64,000 nt of DNA, from positions 1,488,001 to 1,552,000 of the forward strand of contig NZ_JAFBBP010000001.1 of the NCBI RefSeq assembly GCF_016907275.1. The letters are read 5' to 3'. Below the pieces are notes generated by a model that saw nothing but the letters and a program-made list of their open reading frames with translations, had not been told where the DNA came from and did not search any database. Below, piece after piece: positions 26,613 through 36,021 of the stretch. Within the stretch, counting starts at the first letter, position 1; every line of letters begins with the position of its first letter. This DNA comes from Micromonospora luteifusca. GTDB lineage: Bacteria; Actinomycetota; Actinomycetes; Mycobacteriales; Micromonosporaceae. A program made the translations under genes and the position numbers.

Positions 26613-27297
26613 GGCAAAGCCCCAGGAGAAGGTCTCGTTCGGCCAGCGGCTGAAGCAGATCGGGATGGTGTTCCAGTTCACCGCCAAGCAGGACCGGTGG
26701 TTCGCGCCGTTGGTCGCCGCCGCGGTGCTCATCCCGCTCGCCCTCACCGTGGTCGCGGTCATCCTCTGGAGCTGGATCTGGCTGCCGATCGGCATCCTGT
26801 TCATCCTGCTCGCGGTGCTGATCGTGCTCAACTTGCGGTCCAACAAGGCGATGATGAACGCCGCCGAGGGGCAGCCCGGCGCGGCGGCGCAGATCATGGA
26901 GAACATGCGCGGCGACTGGCGGGTGACCCCGGCCGTCAGCTCGACCACCCAGATGGACATGATCCACCTGGTGATCGGCCGCCCGGGCGTGATCCTGCTG
27001 GCCGAGGGCAACCCGCAGCGGGTGCGCAGCCTGCTCGGGCAGGAGAAGCGGCGGCTGTCGAAGGTGATCGGCTCCGCTCCCCTGCACGACTACGTGATCG
27101 GGCAGGACGAGGGCGAGCTGCCGATCCGTAAGCTGCGGACCACTCTGCTGCGCCTGCCCCGCGCGCTCTCCGGCAAGGACGTCAACTCGCTGGACAAGCG
27201 ACTCAAGGCACTCACCGCCCGGCCGCAGATGCCCAAGGGCGCGATCCCCAAGAACATGCGACCGCCGGGTGCCTTCCGCCAGTCGCGGGGCCGCTGA
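26611..27297 (+). CDS. DUF4191 family membrane protein
   Basis: 228 residues, 2 transmembrane helices (about 30-75: FAPLVAAAVLIPLALTVVAV and IGILFILLAVLIVLNL), then a cytoplasmic domain with a glutamate/lysine-rich middle and a GRPGVILLAEG segment. The C terminus is basic (KGAIPKNMRPPGAF). DUF4191 proteins are conserved in actinobacteria beside lipA and glnA (M. tuberculosis Rv2219 is the positional counterpart); the role is unknown. The gene ends in a 14-bp hairpin. Confidence 0.92.
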   Translation: MAKPQEKVSFGQRLKQIGMVFQFTAKQDRWFAPLVAAAVLIPLALTVVAVILWSWIWLPIGILFILLAVLIVLNLRSNKAMMNAAEGQPGAAAQIMENMRGDWRVTPAVSSTTQMDMIHLVIGRPGVILLAEGNPQRVRSLLGQEKRRLSKVIGSAPLHDYVIGQDEGELPIRKLRTTLLRLPRALSGKDVNSLDKRLKALTARPQMPKGAIPKNMRPPGAFRQSRGR

Positions 27298-27316
27298 CCC
27301 CTTCGCCGTACGCCGA

Positions 27317-27348
27317 AAAGAGCCGGACCCACGCGGGTCCGGCTCTTT
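27317..27348 (+). terminator. Rho-independent-like terminator after DUF4191 gene
   Basis: Stem AAAGAGCCGGACCC (27317-27330), loop ACGC, complement at 27335-27348, closing in CTCTTT; 19 bases after the stop codon. Confidence 0.85.
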
Positions 27349-27360
27349 CGCGTCTCCCAC

Positions 27361-27415
27361 CCCGCGCCCCGCGCCCCGCGCCCCGCGCCCCGCGCCCCGC
27401 GCCCCGCGCCCCGCG
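27361..27415. repeat. GC-only heptamer microsatellite
   Basis: About eight consecutive copies of a CCCCGCG/CGCGCCC heptamer without interruption, between the terminator of the DUF4191 gene and a palindrome. It is non-coding and likely variable in copy number. Confidence 0.9.
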
Positions 27416-27498
27416 TCAAGATCCTCACAACATCCCCGATCTTGCTGCCTCAGACACGTCGGAGGCAGCAACATCCCCGAAGTTGCGCAGATCTTGAC
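27415..27498. repeat. Nested palindrome with GTCAAGATC/GATCTTGAC ends
   Basis: The outer arms GTCAAGATC (27415-27423) and GATCTTGAC (27490-27498) enclose an inner palindrome TGCTGCCTC/GAGGCAGCA and two direct AACATCCCCGA copies. The GATCTTG ends recur at 31249-31261. It lies between the DUF4191 and RDD genes; the 200 bases around it hold no gene. Confidence 0.75.
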
Positions 27499-27568
27499 CG
27501 CTTGACGACACGCAGGCCGCCGGAACGCCGGCCTCGGGCGCCGTCGCCGGGCGGGGCGGGGGGCGGGG

Positions 27569-27967
27569 TCAGCCTCGGGGGGCGTCGACGATGACCGAGT
27601 CGGCGATTCGGTCGTGCAGGCCTCGGCGGCGCTCGTCCATGATCAGCGCAGGGACGACGAGGGCCAGTAGCAGGCCCCGGATCAGCCCCCGGAGCACGCC
27701 GATGCGACCACCGTCGTGCCAGTTCACGCAGCGGACCTTCGTGATGTACATGCCCGGTGTCTGGGCGAACAGGCCGAGGAAGATGCCGTACACCAGGACC
27801 AGCACCAGTACCGGTGCCCAGCCGTCGCGTACCGGGTCGGCGAAGAAGTTGGACACCAGCAGGCAGAGCACCCAGTCGATGATCAGCGCCCCGAACCGCT
27901 TTCCGAGGCTCGGCGGGGTGAATGTCGGGTCGGTGGCCGGCGCTGCCGGAGCGTGCGGATTGGTCAC
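27569..27967 (-). CDS. RDD family membrane protein
   Basis: 132 residues with the family Arg-Asp-Asp signature positions (GKRFGALIIDW, then GLHDRIADSVIV). There are three hydrophobic segments: LIIDWVLCLLVSNFF, APVLVLVLVYGIFLGLF and GLLLALVVPALIM. The N terminus is Pro/Ala-rich. The function of small RDD proteins is uncertain, with transport-related roles proposed. The GTG at 27967 is preferred over a TTG nine bases upstream; no strong ribosome site marks either. It is the positional counterpart of M. tuberculosis Rv2219A and divergent from glnA1. Confidence 0.85.
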   Translation of the reverse strand: MTNPHAPAAPATDPTFTPPSLGKRFGALIIDWVLCLLVSNFFADPVRDGWAPVLVLVLVYGIFLGLFAQTPGMYITKVRCVNWHDGGRIGVLRGLIRGLLLALVVPALIMDERRRGLHDRIADSVIVDAPRG

Positions 27968-28134
27968 AGCGGTCAAGGGTATCCGCGCCGGGATGAGGGC
28001 TTGCCGGGTGCCGCCGCCACTGTGTGCCGATTCAGGCCAAAGGCATCAGATGTCATTACACTGGCACAGTCGGTACCGCTTCTGCGGCACGTCAAAGGCG
28101 TGGACAGGGGCGTCGCCGACGCTCCGCGAGGGAC

Positions 28135-28172
28135 GTAACACGGCAGAAACAACGGAGACATGGCCGGGCAAC
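28135..28172 (+). promoter_or_regulatory. GlnR-like binding site upstream of glnA1
   Basis: GTAAC at 28135, six bases, GAAAC at 28146: an exact match to the actinobacterial GlnR half-site pair GTnAC-n6-GAAAC. In phase six bases later follow GACAT, six bases, GCAAC (28157-28172), a degenerate second pair. The site lies 60-95 bases before the glnA1 start, on the same strand. Confidence 0.7.
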
Positions 28173-28230
28173 CGCATGGACATAGCGTCGCCAGAAGCCT
28201 AGCCACCCCGTGGACGTGCCAGGAGGATGT

Positions 28231-29655
<1,425 letters not shown>

Positions 29656-29672
29656 GCAGTCGCTTCACCACC

Positions 29673-29711
29673 GGCCGGGCCGGCTCCGCATCACGCGGAG
29701 CCGGCCCGGCC
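29673..29711. terminator. Strong hairpin after glnA1
   Basis: A perfect 17-base-pair stem, GGCCGGGCCGGCTCCGC at 29673-29689 with a 5-base loop and its complement at 29695-29711, followed by CGCTTTGC; 18 bases after the glnA1 stop. Confidence 0.85.
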
Positions 29712-29757
29712 CGCTTTGCAACGCCCCCCGGCATACCTTCGCCTCCGATATATTGCT

Positions 29758-30126
29758 GTGGTGGACACACCGCTGCGCGAACCCACCTTCCTGATCCTCA
29801 CCGCGCTCGCCGTCGGGCCGATGCACGGCTACGGACTGATCGGCGAGGTCGCCGCCCTCTCCGACAACCGCGTGTCGCTGCGCCCCGGGACGCTCTACGG
29901 GGCGCTCGACCGGCTGGTCGACGCCGGCCTCGTCGAGGTCGACGGAGAGGAGGTGGTGGACGGCCGGTTGCGCCGCTACTACCGCCTCTCCCCCGGCGGC
30001 GAGGCCACCCTGAGCGCCGAGACCGAGCGGCTGCGACGCAACGTCGAAGCCGCCACCAGCCGGTTGTCCGCGCGGACTCGCGCCGCTCGCCCGATCACCC
30101 CGCGCACGGCCGGAGGGCTGGCATGA
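29758..30126 (+). CDS. PadR family transcriptional regulator
   Basis: 122-residue PadR-type winged-helix regulator: FLILTALAVGPMHGYGLI, the recognition region SLRPGTLYGALDRLVDAGLVE, the wing with RRYYRLSPGGEA, and a short C-terminal dimerisation helix. The start is one of two adjacent GTG codons (29758 or 29761), directly behind TATATT, which could be a leaderless -10. The stop overlaps the ATG of the next membrane protein gene by four bases, so the two are translated together. The same arrangement, on the other strand, recurs at 53-54 kb. Confidence 0.88.
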   Translation: MVDTPLREPTFLILTALAVGPMHGYGLIGEVAALSDNRVSLRPGTLYGALDRLVDAGLVEVDGEEVVDGRLRRYYRLSPGGEATLSAETERLRRNVEAATSRLSARTRAARPITPRTAGGLA

Positions 30127-31103
30127 ACGACCTGGAACGCCGTTACCTGCGACTACTGCACGCGTACCCCGCTGACTACCGGCGCGCCCGCGGCGCCGAG
30201 ATCGTCGGGACGTACCTCGATCTCGCCGACCCGGGCCGGCGCTGGCCCTCGCCGGCGGACGCCGCGGACCTGCTGCGCGGCGGCCTCCGCCAGCGCCTGC
30301 GGGCCGCGGGTGTCACCGACCTGATTCCCGGGGTACGCCTCGCGGCGCTGCTGGCCATGGTCACCGCGAGCGTTCTCGCCGGTGTCTGGGGCGTGGCAGA
30401 GCTGCATCCGCCACCCGTGGAGTGGGGCGTCCCCCACCTCGGCCCGTTCGTCTCGCTGGGTGTCGTCGCGTGGGCGGCGTGGCTGCTGACGGCTGTGGTG
30501 ACGGCCGTCGCGCCGAGCCGGATCGCCCGGCTGACCATCGTCCTCGCGCTCCTGCTCACGCTGGCGCTGCCGCCGATGGCCGCGGCGCTCGACGCACCCC
30601 GACCGCCGCTGTACGTGCTGCTGCCGCAGGTGGTCCTGGGCCTGCTGGGGCTCGCCCTGCCCGACCGACCCACCAGGGCGATCCGCCTCGCGCCGTTGCT
30701 GTCCGCGCTGCTGGCGCTGGCGGGGGCGGAATTCCTGGTGGGGTTGGACGAGATCGACGGCTACTACGTTCCCGCATCCACCTTCCTGCCCGCCGCCAGC
30801 GGACTGCTGCTGACCGTCGGGGCCCTGCTGGCCACCGGTCTGGCAATAGGCGGGGACGGCCGCGGCGGCTGGGCGCTCGTCACACTGCTCACCCCTGCCG
30901 GCTTCCTGGCGGTGCCCGCCCTGGCTGGCGGCATCGGCCCGATGCAGGGCGCCATCACCTTCGCGCAGCTGACCGGAAGCGCCGCCGCTGTCGCCGTCGC
31001 CGGTCCCGCCGTGCTGCTCCTGACCATCCTCGTGCGCACCCGCCGGACCCCTTCCACCCAACACCCAGGCCAGCCCTGCCCCACCTGCGGCGCGCGGGCC
31101 TGA
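30123..31103 (+). CDS. Membrane protein coupled to PadR regulator
   Basis: 326 residues. A soluble N terminus (RRYLRLLHAYPADYRRARGAEIVGTYLDLA, about 5-35), typical of proteins encoded next to PadR regulators in actinobacteria, is followed by about 8 hydrophobic segments and a short Cys-containing tail (CPTCGARA). The start ATGA overlaps the PadR stop. Its function is unknown; it is presumably the regulated partner. It is not an ABC permease by any visible motif. Confidence 0.78.
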   Translation: MNDLERRYLRLLHAYPADYRRARGAEIVGTYLDLADPGRRWPSPADAADLLRGGLRQRLRAAGVTDLIPGVRLAALLAMVTASVLAGVWGVAELHPPPVEWGVPHLGPFVSLGVVAWAAWLLTAVVTAVAPSRIARLTIVLALLLTLALPPMAAALDAPRPPLYVLLPQVVLGLLGLALPDRPTRAIRLAPLLSALLALAGAEFLVGLDEIDGYYVPASTFLPAASGLLLTVGALLATGLAIGGDGRGGWALVTLLTPAGFLAVPALAGGIGPMQGAITFAQLTGSAAAVAVAGPAVLLLTILVRTRRTPSTQHPGQPCPTCGARA

Positions 31104-31183
31104 CCACAGCCTCTGATCAACGGAGCCGCCCCACCCCCCGCGCCGCGCCGCGCGGGGCGGCGCTGCGTTGCGCCCCGCTGCCC

Positions 31184-31261
31184 CAAGATCGTGCTCCACC
31201 CTGGATGTAGTGGTGTCGAGTGCGCGGGATGCCACTACATCCATGTTCGAGCACGATCTTG
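31184..31261. repeat. Intergenic palindrome, CAAGATCGTGCTC arms
   Basis: The outer arms CAAGATCGTGCTC (31184-31196) and GAGCACGATCTTG (31249-31261) flank an inner perfect pair GGATGTAGTGG/CCACTACATCC with an 18-base loop. It is followed after 15 bases by the second palindrome of this gap. The 223-base gap between the two convergent genes holds only these two elements. Confidence 0.85.
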
Positions 31262-31276
31262 ACCGCACAAGCCTGA

Positions 31277-31335
31277 CGATCATGAGATTTGCCGAGGCGT
31301 TTCGCCCGATTTATCGCCCACCTACCTCATGATCG
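31277..31335. repeat. GATCATGAG palindrome whose right arm supplies a stop codon
   Basis: CGATCATGAG (31277-31286) and CTCATGATCG (31326-31335) pair around a 39-base unpaired centre. The right arm contains the TGA stop of the minus-strand mannosyltransferase gene, so the element extends into the coding end. Confidence 0.75.
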
Positions 31336-32904
31336 GCGAGTTGGACCCGGAGGCGTGCGGCGGCGCAGCACGAACGCGAGCAGGAGCAGGAGCAGGGCGG
31401 TCATCGCCACGGCGCCGGGGGCCTTCGTGAAACGGGCCAGGTTGGTGCCGTCGGGCAGGGCGAGGAAGGCCGCCGCCGCTGCCGGCAGCGCGAACCACGT
31501 CGTCCTCGTGGCGGCGAGCGCGAGCAGCGCCAGGGGCCAGGTCGCGTACCAGGGGTGGAAGACCGGGGACAAAACGACGGTGGCGACCAGCGCCAACGCC
31601 GCACCGTGCAACGCCACCCAAGGCTGCGTCAAGCGCACCGCCCGCGCCACCCGCCGCTGGTCGTCGTTCAACCCGCGCAGTGTCTGCCAGGCCCGCCACC
31701 AGAGCACCACCAGGACCCCGGCGAGCAACAGCAGAGCGATCGTCCGGACCACCGGCACCGCCTGCGGGTCCCGGCCGACCAGCGCGCCGGCGTAGTCCAC
31801 GACCAGGCCGACGGCGGTGGGCGGCGACGTCCACTGCTCCGAGTCACCGCTGTGGGTCAGCCCGCCCACCCAACCGAACCCGAGGCCGGACAGCGCTGAG
31901 GTGACCAACAGCGCGGCGAGCAGCCCACCGGCCAACCAGCCGCCGGTGCGCAGCAACGCCCGTACGGTGTGGCGGCCGTGCACGGCGGCCAGCGCGGCGA
32001 ACGGCACCACCACCACGGCGCTGGCCTTCACCGTCGCCGCCAGCCCGAGCAGCACCCCGGCGAACAGCAACGCCGACGGCCGACCCGGTCGGCGGATCAC
32101 GATCAACAGCCCGGACAGCAGCAGGCCCAGCATCACCGCGTCGTTGTGCGCCCCGGCCACCAGGTGTACCCCGACCAGTGGGCAGGCCAGCGCCAGCCAG
32201 GCCGCCCGCCGGGTCGGCACCCCGGCCGCCCGCGCCAACCCGGGCACGCAGAACGCGGCCAGCAGCAGGCCCGCCACGGCGATCACGCGCAGCAGCACGA
32301 CCGCCCCGGTGAGCCCGCCGCCGAGACTGACCGCGAGGGCCGCGAGCAGCACGAACACCGGGCCGTACGGTGCCGGGGTGTCCCGCCAGATCGGTGCCAC
32401 CGCGTCCACCCACGGGCAGCCCGCCGCCGCCACCGGAACGGCGTACGGGTCGACGCCGTGCGCGTACGTCCAGCCCTGGCAGGCGTACGAGTAGACGTCC
32501 CGGCTGCCCAGCGGCGGCGCGACCAGCAGTGGCAACGTCCACAGTCCGGCGGTGGCGTACGCCCAGCGGGTCGACGGGGCACCGGCGCGCAACGACCACC
32601 ACGCCCCGACCAGCAGAGCGGTGCCGGCCAGCCAGCAGGTCAGTGCCGCCGGGCCGTTCGGGGCTTGCCAGATCGACACCGGTGTCGCGCCCAGCGGGGC
32701 GTCGGGCCGGGCCCCACCGAGGTATCCGGCGACGGCGAGCAGGATCGCCCCGGCCAGTCCCGCGTACCGGGCGAAGCGAGCCAACCGCGAGCCAGCCGAC
32801 GGCAACCCAGCCGGCGGACCAGCCGGCCGCAACCCAGGCTGCGGCAACCCAGACGACGGCAACCCAGACGACGGATCGGACGGCGGCGCACCGGGAGCGG
32901 TCAC
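31327..32904 (-). CDS. Polyprenol-phosphomannose-dependent alpha-1,6-mannosyltransferase-like protein
   Basis: 525-residue membrane protein with about 12 transmembrane helices, resembling MptA/MptB (GT87-like) mannosyltransferases. After a Pro/Gly-rich N-terminal tail with repeats of the SSGLP type it has SRDVYSYACQGWTYAHGVDPYAV, then PIWRDTPAPYGPVFVLL and GAHNDAVMLGLLLSG. These enzymes use polyprenyl-phosphomannose on the outer face of the membrane to build lipoglycans. The start is the GTG at 32904, 14 bases downstream of the paralogous gene; the two form an operon. The precise linkage made is unknown. Confidence 0.82.
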   Translation of the reverse strand: MTAPGAPPSDPSSGLPSSGLPQPGLRPAGPPAGLPSAGSRLARFARYAGLAGAILLAVAGYLGGARPDAPLGATPVSIWQAPNGPAALTCWLAGTALLVGAWWSLRAGAPSTRWAYATAGLWTLPLLVAPPLGSRDVYSYACQGWTYAHGVDPYAVPVAAAGCPWVDAVAPIWRDTPAPYGPVFVLLAALAVSLGGGLTGAVVLLRVIAVAGLLLAAFCVPGLARAAGVPTRRAAWLALACPLVGVHLVAGAHNDAVMLGLLLSGLLIVIRRPGRPSALLFAGVLLGLAATVKASAVVVVPFAALAAVHGRHTVRALLRTGGWLAGGLLAALLVTSALSGLGFGWVGGLTHSGDSEQWTSPPTAVGLVVDYAGALVGRDPQAVPVVRTIALLLLAGVLVVLWWRAWQTLRGLNDDQRRVARAVRLTQPWVALHGAALALVATVVLSPVFHPWYATWPLALLALAATRTTWFALPAAAAAFLALPDGTNLARFTKAPGAVAMTALLLLLLAFVLRRRTPPGPTRRS

Positions 32905-32918
32905 CGGCGCACCTTCCC

Positions 32919-34328
32919 TCAGTCGGCGGCGACCGGCTGACGGGCCGCCCGAGCCGACCGTACCAACCGGATGACCAGCACGATCACCAACAGCGTCATC
33001 AGCGGCGCCCCGACCGTCTTGGTGTATCGGGGCAGACCGGTGCCGTCGGGCAGTATCAGGAACGACGCGACCAGGGCGACCACGGTGAACCAGCGGGTCT
33101 GCCGGGCGGTGGCCGCCAACACGAACAACGGCCAGGTCCAGTACCAGGGGTGCACCACGGGAGAGAGCGCGACGGTGAGGGCGAGCGCGAGACCGGCGTG
33201 GTACAGCGGGTCGCGGGTGCGGGCCCGCCACCAGAGCCAGACGAGCAGCACGGCCAGGAGCACCACGGCGATCCCGCGTGTCACCGGCAACGCGTCGAGG
33301 TGACCGCCGAACGGCGCCGCGACGTACCCGATGGTCTGTCCGACGGCGGTCGGCGGGGAGGTCCAGGCGATGGCGGCACCGCCCTGGGAAAGCCCGCCTA
33401 CCCAGCCGAAGTCCAGCCCACCGGCGACGGTCACGCCCACGACGGCCGCGACGGCGCCGCCGACCACCCAGCCGCCGTCGCGGATCAGGGTTCGGATCCG
33501 GTACGGCCCGGCGGTGGCCGCCAGCGCGGCGAACGGGACCACCACCACGGCGGTGACCTTGATCGCGACCGCGACTCCGAGCAGCACCCCGCCGACCAGC
33601 AACATTCCGCGCCGGCCGCGGTGCGACGCCACCACGGCCAACCCACCGACCAGCGCGGCGAGCATCAGCACGTCGTTGTGGGGACCGCCGATCAGGTGCG
33701 CCGCGACCAGCGGGCAGCCGAGCGCCAGCCACACTGCCCGCTTGGCCGGCACACCGGCCCGACGCGCCAGCACCGGCAGCGCCCACGCGGTCAACACGAC
33801 CCCGAGCAGCGACAGCGCCCGAAACAGCACGATGCTGGCGTTCAGTGAGCCGGCGACCTTGACCACGGCGCCCGCGACCAGCACGAAGAGCGGTCCGTAC
33901 GGCGCCGGGGTGTCCCGCCAGATCACGGAGACCGTGTCCAGCCAGGGACAGGGCAGCGCGGAGACGCCGTGCTCGTAGGGGCTGATGCCACCGGCGAAGC
34001 TGGCGCCCTGGCAGGCGTACGCGTAGACGTCCCGGCTGCCGAAGGGCGGTGCGACGAGCAGTGGCAGCAGCCAGAGCCCCACGGTGACCAGGGCCCAGCG
34101 CGTCGATGGCCCGCCGTCACGCAGGGCCCACCAGGCGTACGCCAGCAGACCGGTGCCGACCGCCCAGGCGGTCAGGATCAGTGGGCCGTTGGTGCCCTGC
34201 CAGATGCTGACCGGGGTGCTGCGCAGGGGGCCGCTCGGAAACGCGCCCCCGAGGAAGGCGGACAGCGCGAGCAGCGTCGAGCCGGCCAGGCCGGTCCAGC
34301 GTGCGAGGTGGGGAGGCACGCCCGACAT
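32919..34328 (-). CDS. Polyprenol-phosphomannose-dependent mannosyltransferase-like protein (paralogue)
   Basis: 469 residues, the same fold and motif order as the gene at 31327: SRDVYAYACQGASFAGGISPYE, VIWRDTPAPYGPLFVLVAG, GGPHNDVLMLAALVGG and ALSPVVHPWYWTWPL. The first segment STPVSIWQGTNGP is almost the same as the paralogue's ATPVSIWQAPNGP, which points to tandem duplication. The start is the ATG at 34328; readings upstream lack hydrophobic character. It is likely co-transcribed with the paralogue and with the membrane protein gene at 34390, 61 bases upstream. Confidence 0.83.
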   Translation of the reverse strand: MSGVPPHLARWTGLAGSTLLALSAFLGGAFPSGPLRSTPVSIWQGTNGPLILTAWAVGTGLLAYAWWALRDGGPSTRWALVTVGLWLLPLLVAPPFGSRDVYAYACQGASFAGGISPYEHGVSALPCPWLDTVSVIWRDTPAPYGPLFVLVAGAVVKVAGSLNASIVLFRALSLLGVVLTAWALPVLARRAGVPAKRAVWLALGCPLVAAHLIGGPHNDVLMLAALVGGLAVVASHRGRRGMLLVGGVLLGVAVAIKVTAVVVVPFAALAATAGPYRIRTLIRDGGWVVGGAVAAVVGVTVAGGLDFGWVGGLSQGGAAIAWTSPPTAVGQTIGYVAAPFGGHLDALPVTRGIAVVLLAVLLVWLWWRARTRDPLYHAGLALALTVALSPVVHPWYWTWPLFVLAATARQTRWFTVVALVASFLILPDGTGLPRYTKTVGAPLMTLLVIVLVIRLVRSARAARQPVAAD

Positions 34329-34389
34329 GCTGCCAGCCGGTTGGTCGGCGGCCGACGGCAGGCACCGGGTCGGGTGCGTCCCCGGCCGG

Positions 34390-36021
34390 TCAGCAGTGGT
34401 TCGCGGGTACGAGGCCGCTTGAGATCGAGTAGTCACCGGCGGCGCGAACTCGAACCTCGGTCCACCCGTCCGCGCCGGGTCGCACGCAGCCGTCCGGGCC
34501 ACTCAGCGACAGCCAGCGCGACCACCGCACCCGGATCGGTACGTCACCGGGCGTCGCGGTCAGCCGGATCGAGGCGCGGTCGGCGGTGACGAACTGGCCC
34601 GGGGCTCCGACCAGCGGCGTCGGGTCGACCACCGCGTACATGCGCCAGGTCGGATCACGCCAGACCTCCCGCAGGTACGGCAGGCCGCCGCGGATCAGCG
34701 CGGCCTCGTCGCGGCCCCACCGGTCGGCGGGGGCATCCGGGGCGAGCGCCACGTAGGTGACCGCCTCGTCGCGGAGCCACTGCTCGTAGGTCTGGGCGTT
34801 CAGGGTGCCGTCGTAGAACAGCGAGTTGCGGTCGGTGTCGACCTGGCGTTCCCAGCCGCGGGCGAGCGGCACCGTCGGTGGCAGGTACGCGGACTCCCAG
34901 TGGTCCCGCAGCGGCACCACCTCGATCCGCCCGACCGGCTGCCGCCGCTCAAGTTCCGCGACGAGCGGTTGGTGGAACTCCGGGGCGCTCTCCGCGGCGC
35001 CGGCCCGGGTGACGTCGCTCGTCATCACCGGGGACTGCCACCACACGGTCGCGGCGAGCAGCCCGGCCAGCCACGGCCCGGGCAGCGGGGCGTACCCGGC
35101 CAGCACGGGCAGCGCGAAGAGCAGCGGCAGGCGCAGCGCGTTGGAACCGATCGGGCTGGGCACGTAGTAGGCCCCGACCAGGAGCAGCACGGTGAGCACC
35201 GCGCCGACGCGCAGCACCCGGCGGCGACGCGGCAGCACGACCGCCACCAGCACGGCGAGCGCGACGTTGATCCGCATCGACTCGGCGGAGTACGGCTGGG
35301 TGCCTCCGTTGCCGAAGAGCACCGCGATCGGAGCCAGCGTGACAGCGGGTGCCACGGCCAGGACGATGCCCTCGGCCAGTGGTCGCTCCACCCGCCATCC
35401 ACCCGGTAGACGACGGCCCGGCCCGTCACCGCGCCGCAGGGCGACCAGCAGCAACGTCGCGCCGGCCAGCCCGGTGAACAGGCCGGCGACCGGGCTCGCC
35501 GCCGTTGCCAGGGCGGCACAGCCGGCGGCGAGCGCCAGCCGGAGCGGACGCGGCGGACGTTCGGCGCTGACCGCGCAGAGCGCCAGCAGCCCGAACGCCA
35601 GCCCGACGGCGAAGGTGATCCGGCCGCTCGCCAGGTTGCCGACCAGCACCACGGCGCCGAGGACACCGGCCAGCAGCGGCCGGCGCGCCCGGTTGCGGGT
35701 GAACAGCCAACCCAGCGCCGCCGCGCCGAGCACAGCGGCGACGGCCCCCAGCGGACGGACCCCGATCAGTGCGCCCAAGCTGGCGGTGAAGAGGCTGTAG
35801 CCGTACTGGTTGACGCCGCCGTACCAGCCGAGGTCGACCGGAGTGGCACCGTAGCGGTCGGCGAACTCGGCGCGGGCCACCTGGGCGGCGAGGTCGGTGC
35901 CCATCCGTGGTGCGAGCAGGAACGCGACGGCGAGCACCACCGCGACCCCGGTGGCCACCGCCCAGCCGGTGCGCACACCTGCGGTGCGCTGCCCGAGGGG
36001 GCGCGGCGACGCGTCAGTCAT
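34390..36021 (-). CDS. Large membrane protein, possibly GT-C type
   Basis: 543 residues. Ten or so hydrophobic helices cover residues 20-350, and a soluble C-terminal domain (350-543) contains HWESAYLPPTVPLARGWERQ, YDGTLNAQTYEQWLRDEAV and a DYSISSGLVPANHC end. The ATG at 36021 overlaps the glnE stop (ATGACTGA), so translation is coupled to glnE. An N-terminal loop FADRYGATPVDLGWYGGVNQYGY resembles GT-C first loops, but the sugar-transfer residues are not certain. It likely belongs with the two mannosyltransferases downstream. Confidence 0.72.
   Translation of the reverse strand: MTDASPRPLGQRTAGVRTGWAVATGVAVVLAVAFLLAPRMGTDLAAQVARAEFADRYGATPVDLGWYGGVNQYGYSLFTASLGALIGVRPLGAVAAVLGAAALGWLFTRNRARRPLLAGVLGAVVLVGNLASGRITFAVGLAFGLLALCAVSAERPPRPLRLALAAGCAALATAASPVAGLFTGLAGATLLLVALRRGDGPGRRLPGGWRVERPLAEGIVLAVAPAVTLAPIAVLFGNGGTQPYSAESMRINVALAVLVAVVLPRRRRVLRVGAVLTVLLLVGAYYVPSPIGSNALRLPLLFALPVLAGYAPLPGPWLAGLLAATVWWQSPVMTSDVTRAGAAESAPEFHQPLVAELERRQPVGRIEVVPLRDHWESAYLPPTVPLARGWERQVDTDRNSLFYDGTLNAQTYEQWLRDEAVTYVALAPDAPADRWGRDEAALIRGGLPYLREVWRDPTWRMYAVVDPTPLVGAPGQFVTADRASIRLTATPGDVPIRVRWSRWLSLSGPDGCVRPGADGWTEVRVRAAGDYSISSGLVPANHC

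Noticed and set aside
27361..27415. Possible coding Pro/Arg repeat
   Set aside because: It lies in a gap between a terminator and a palindrome, and no frame has a start and sensible context.
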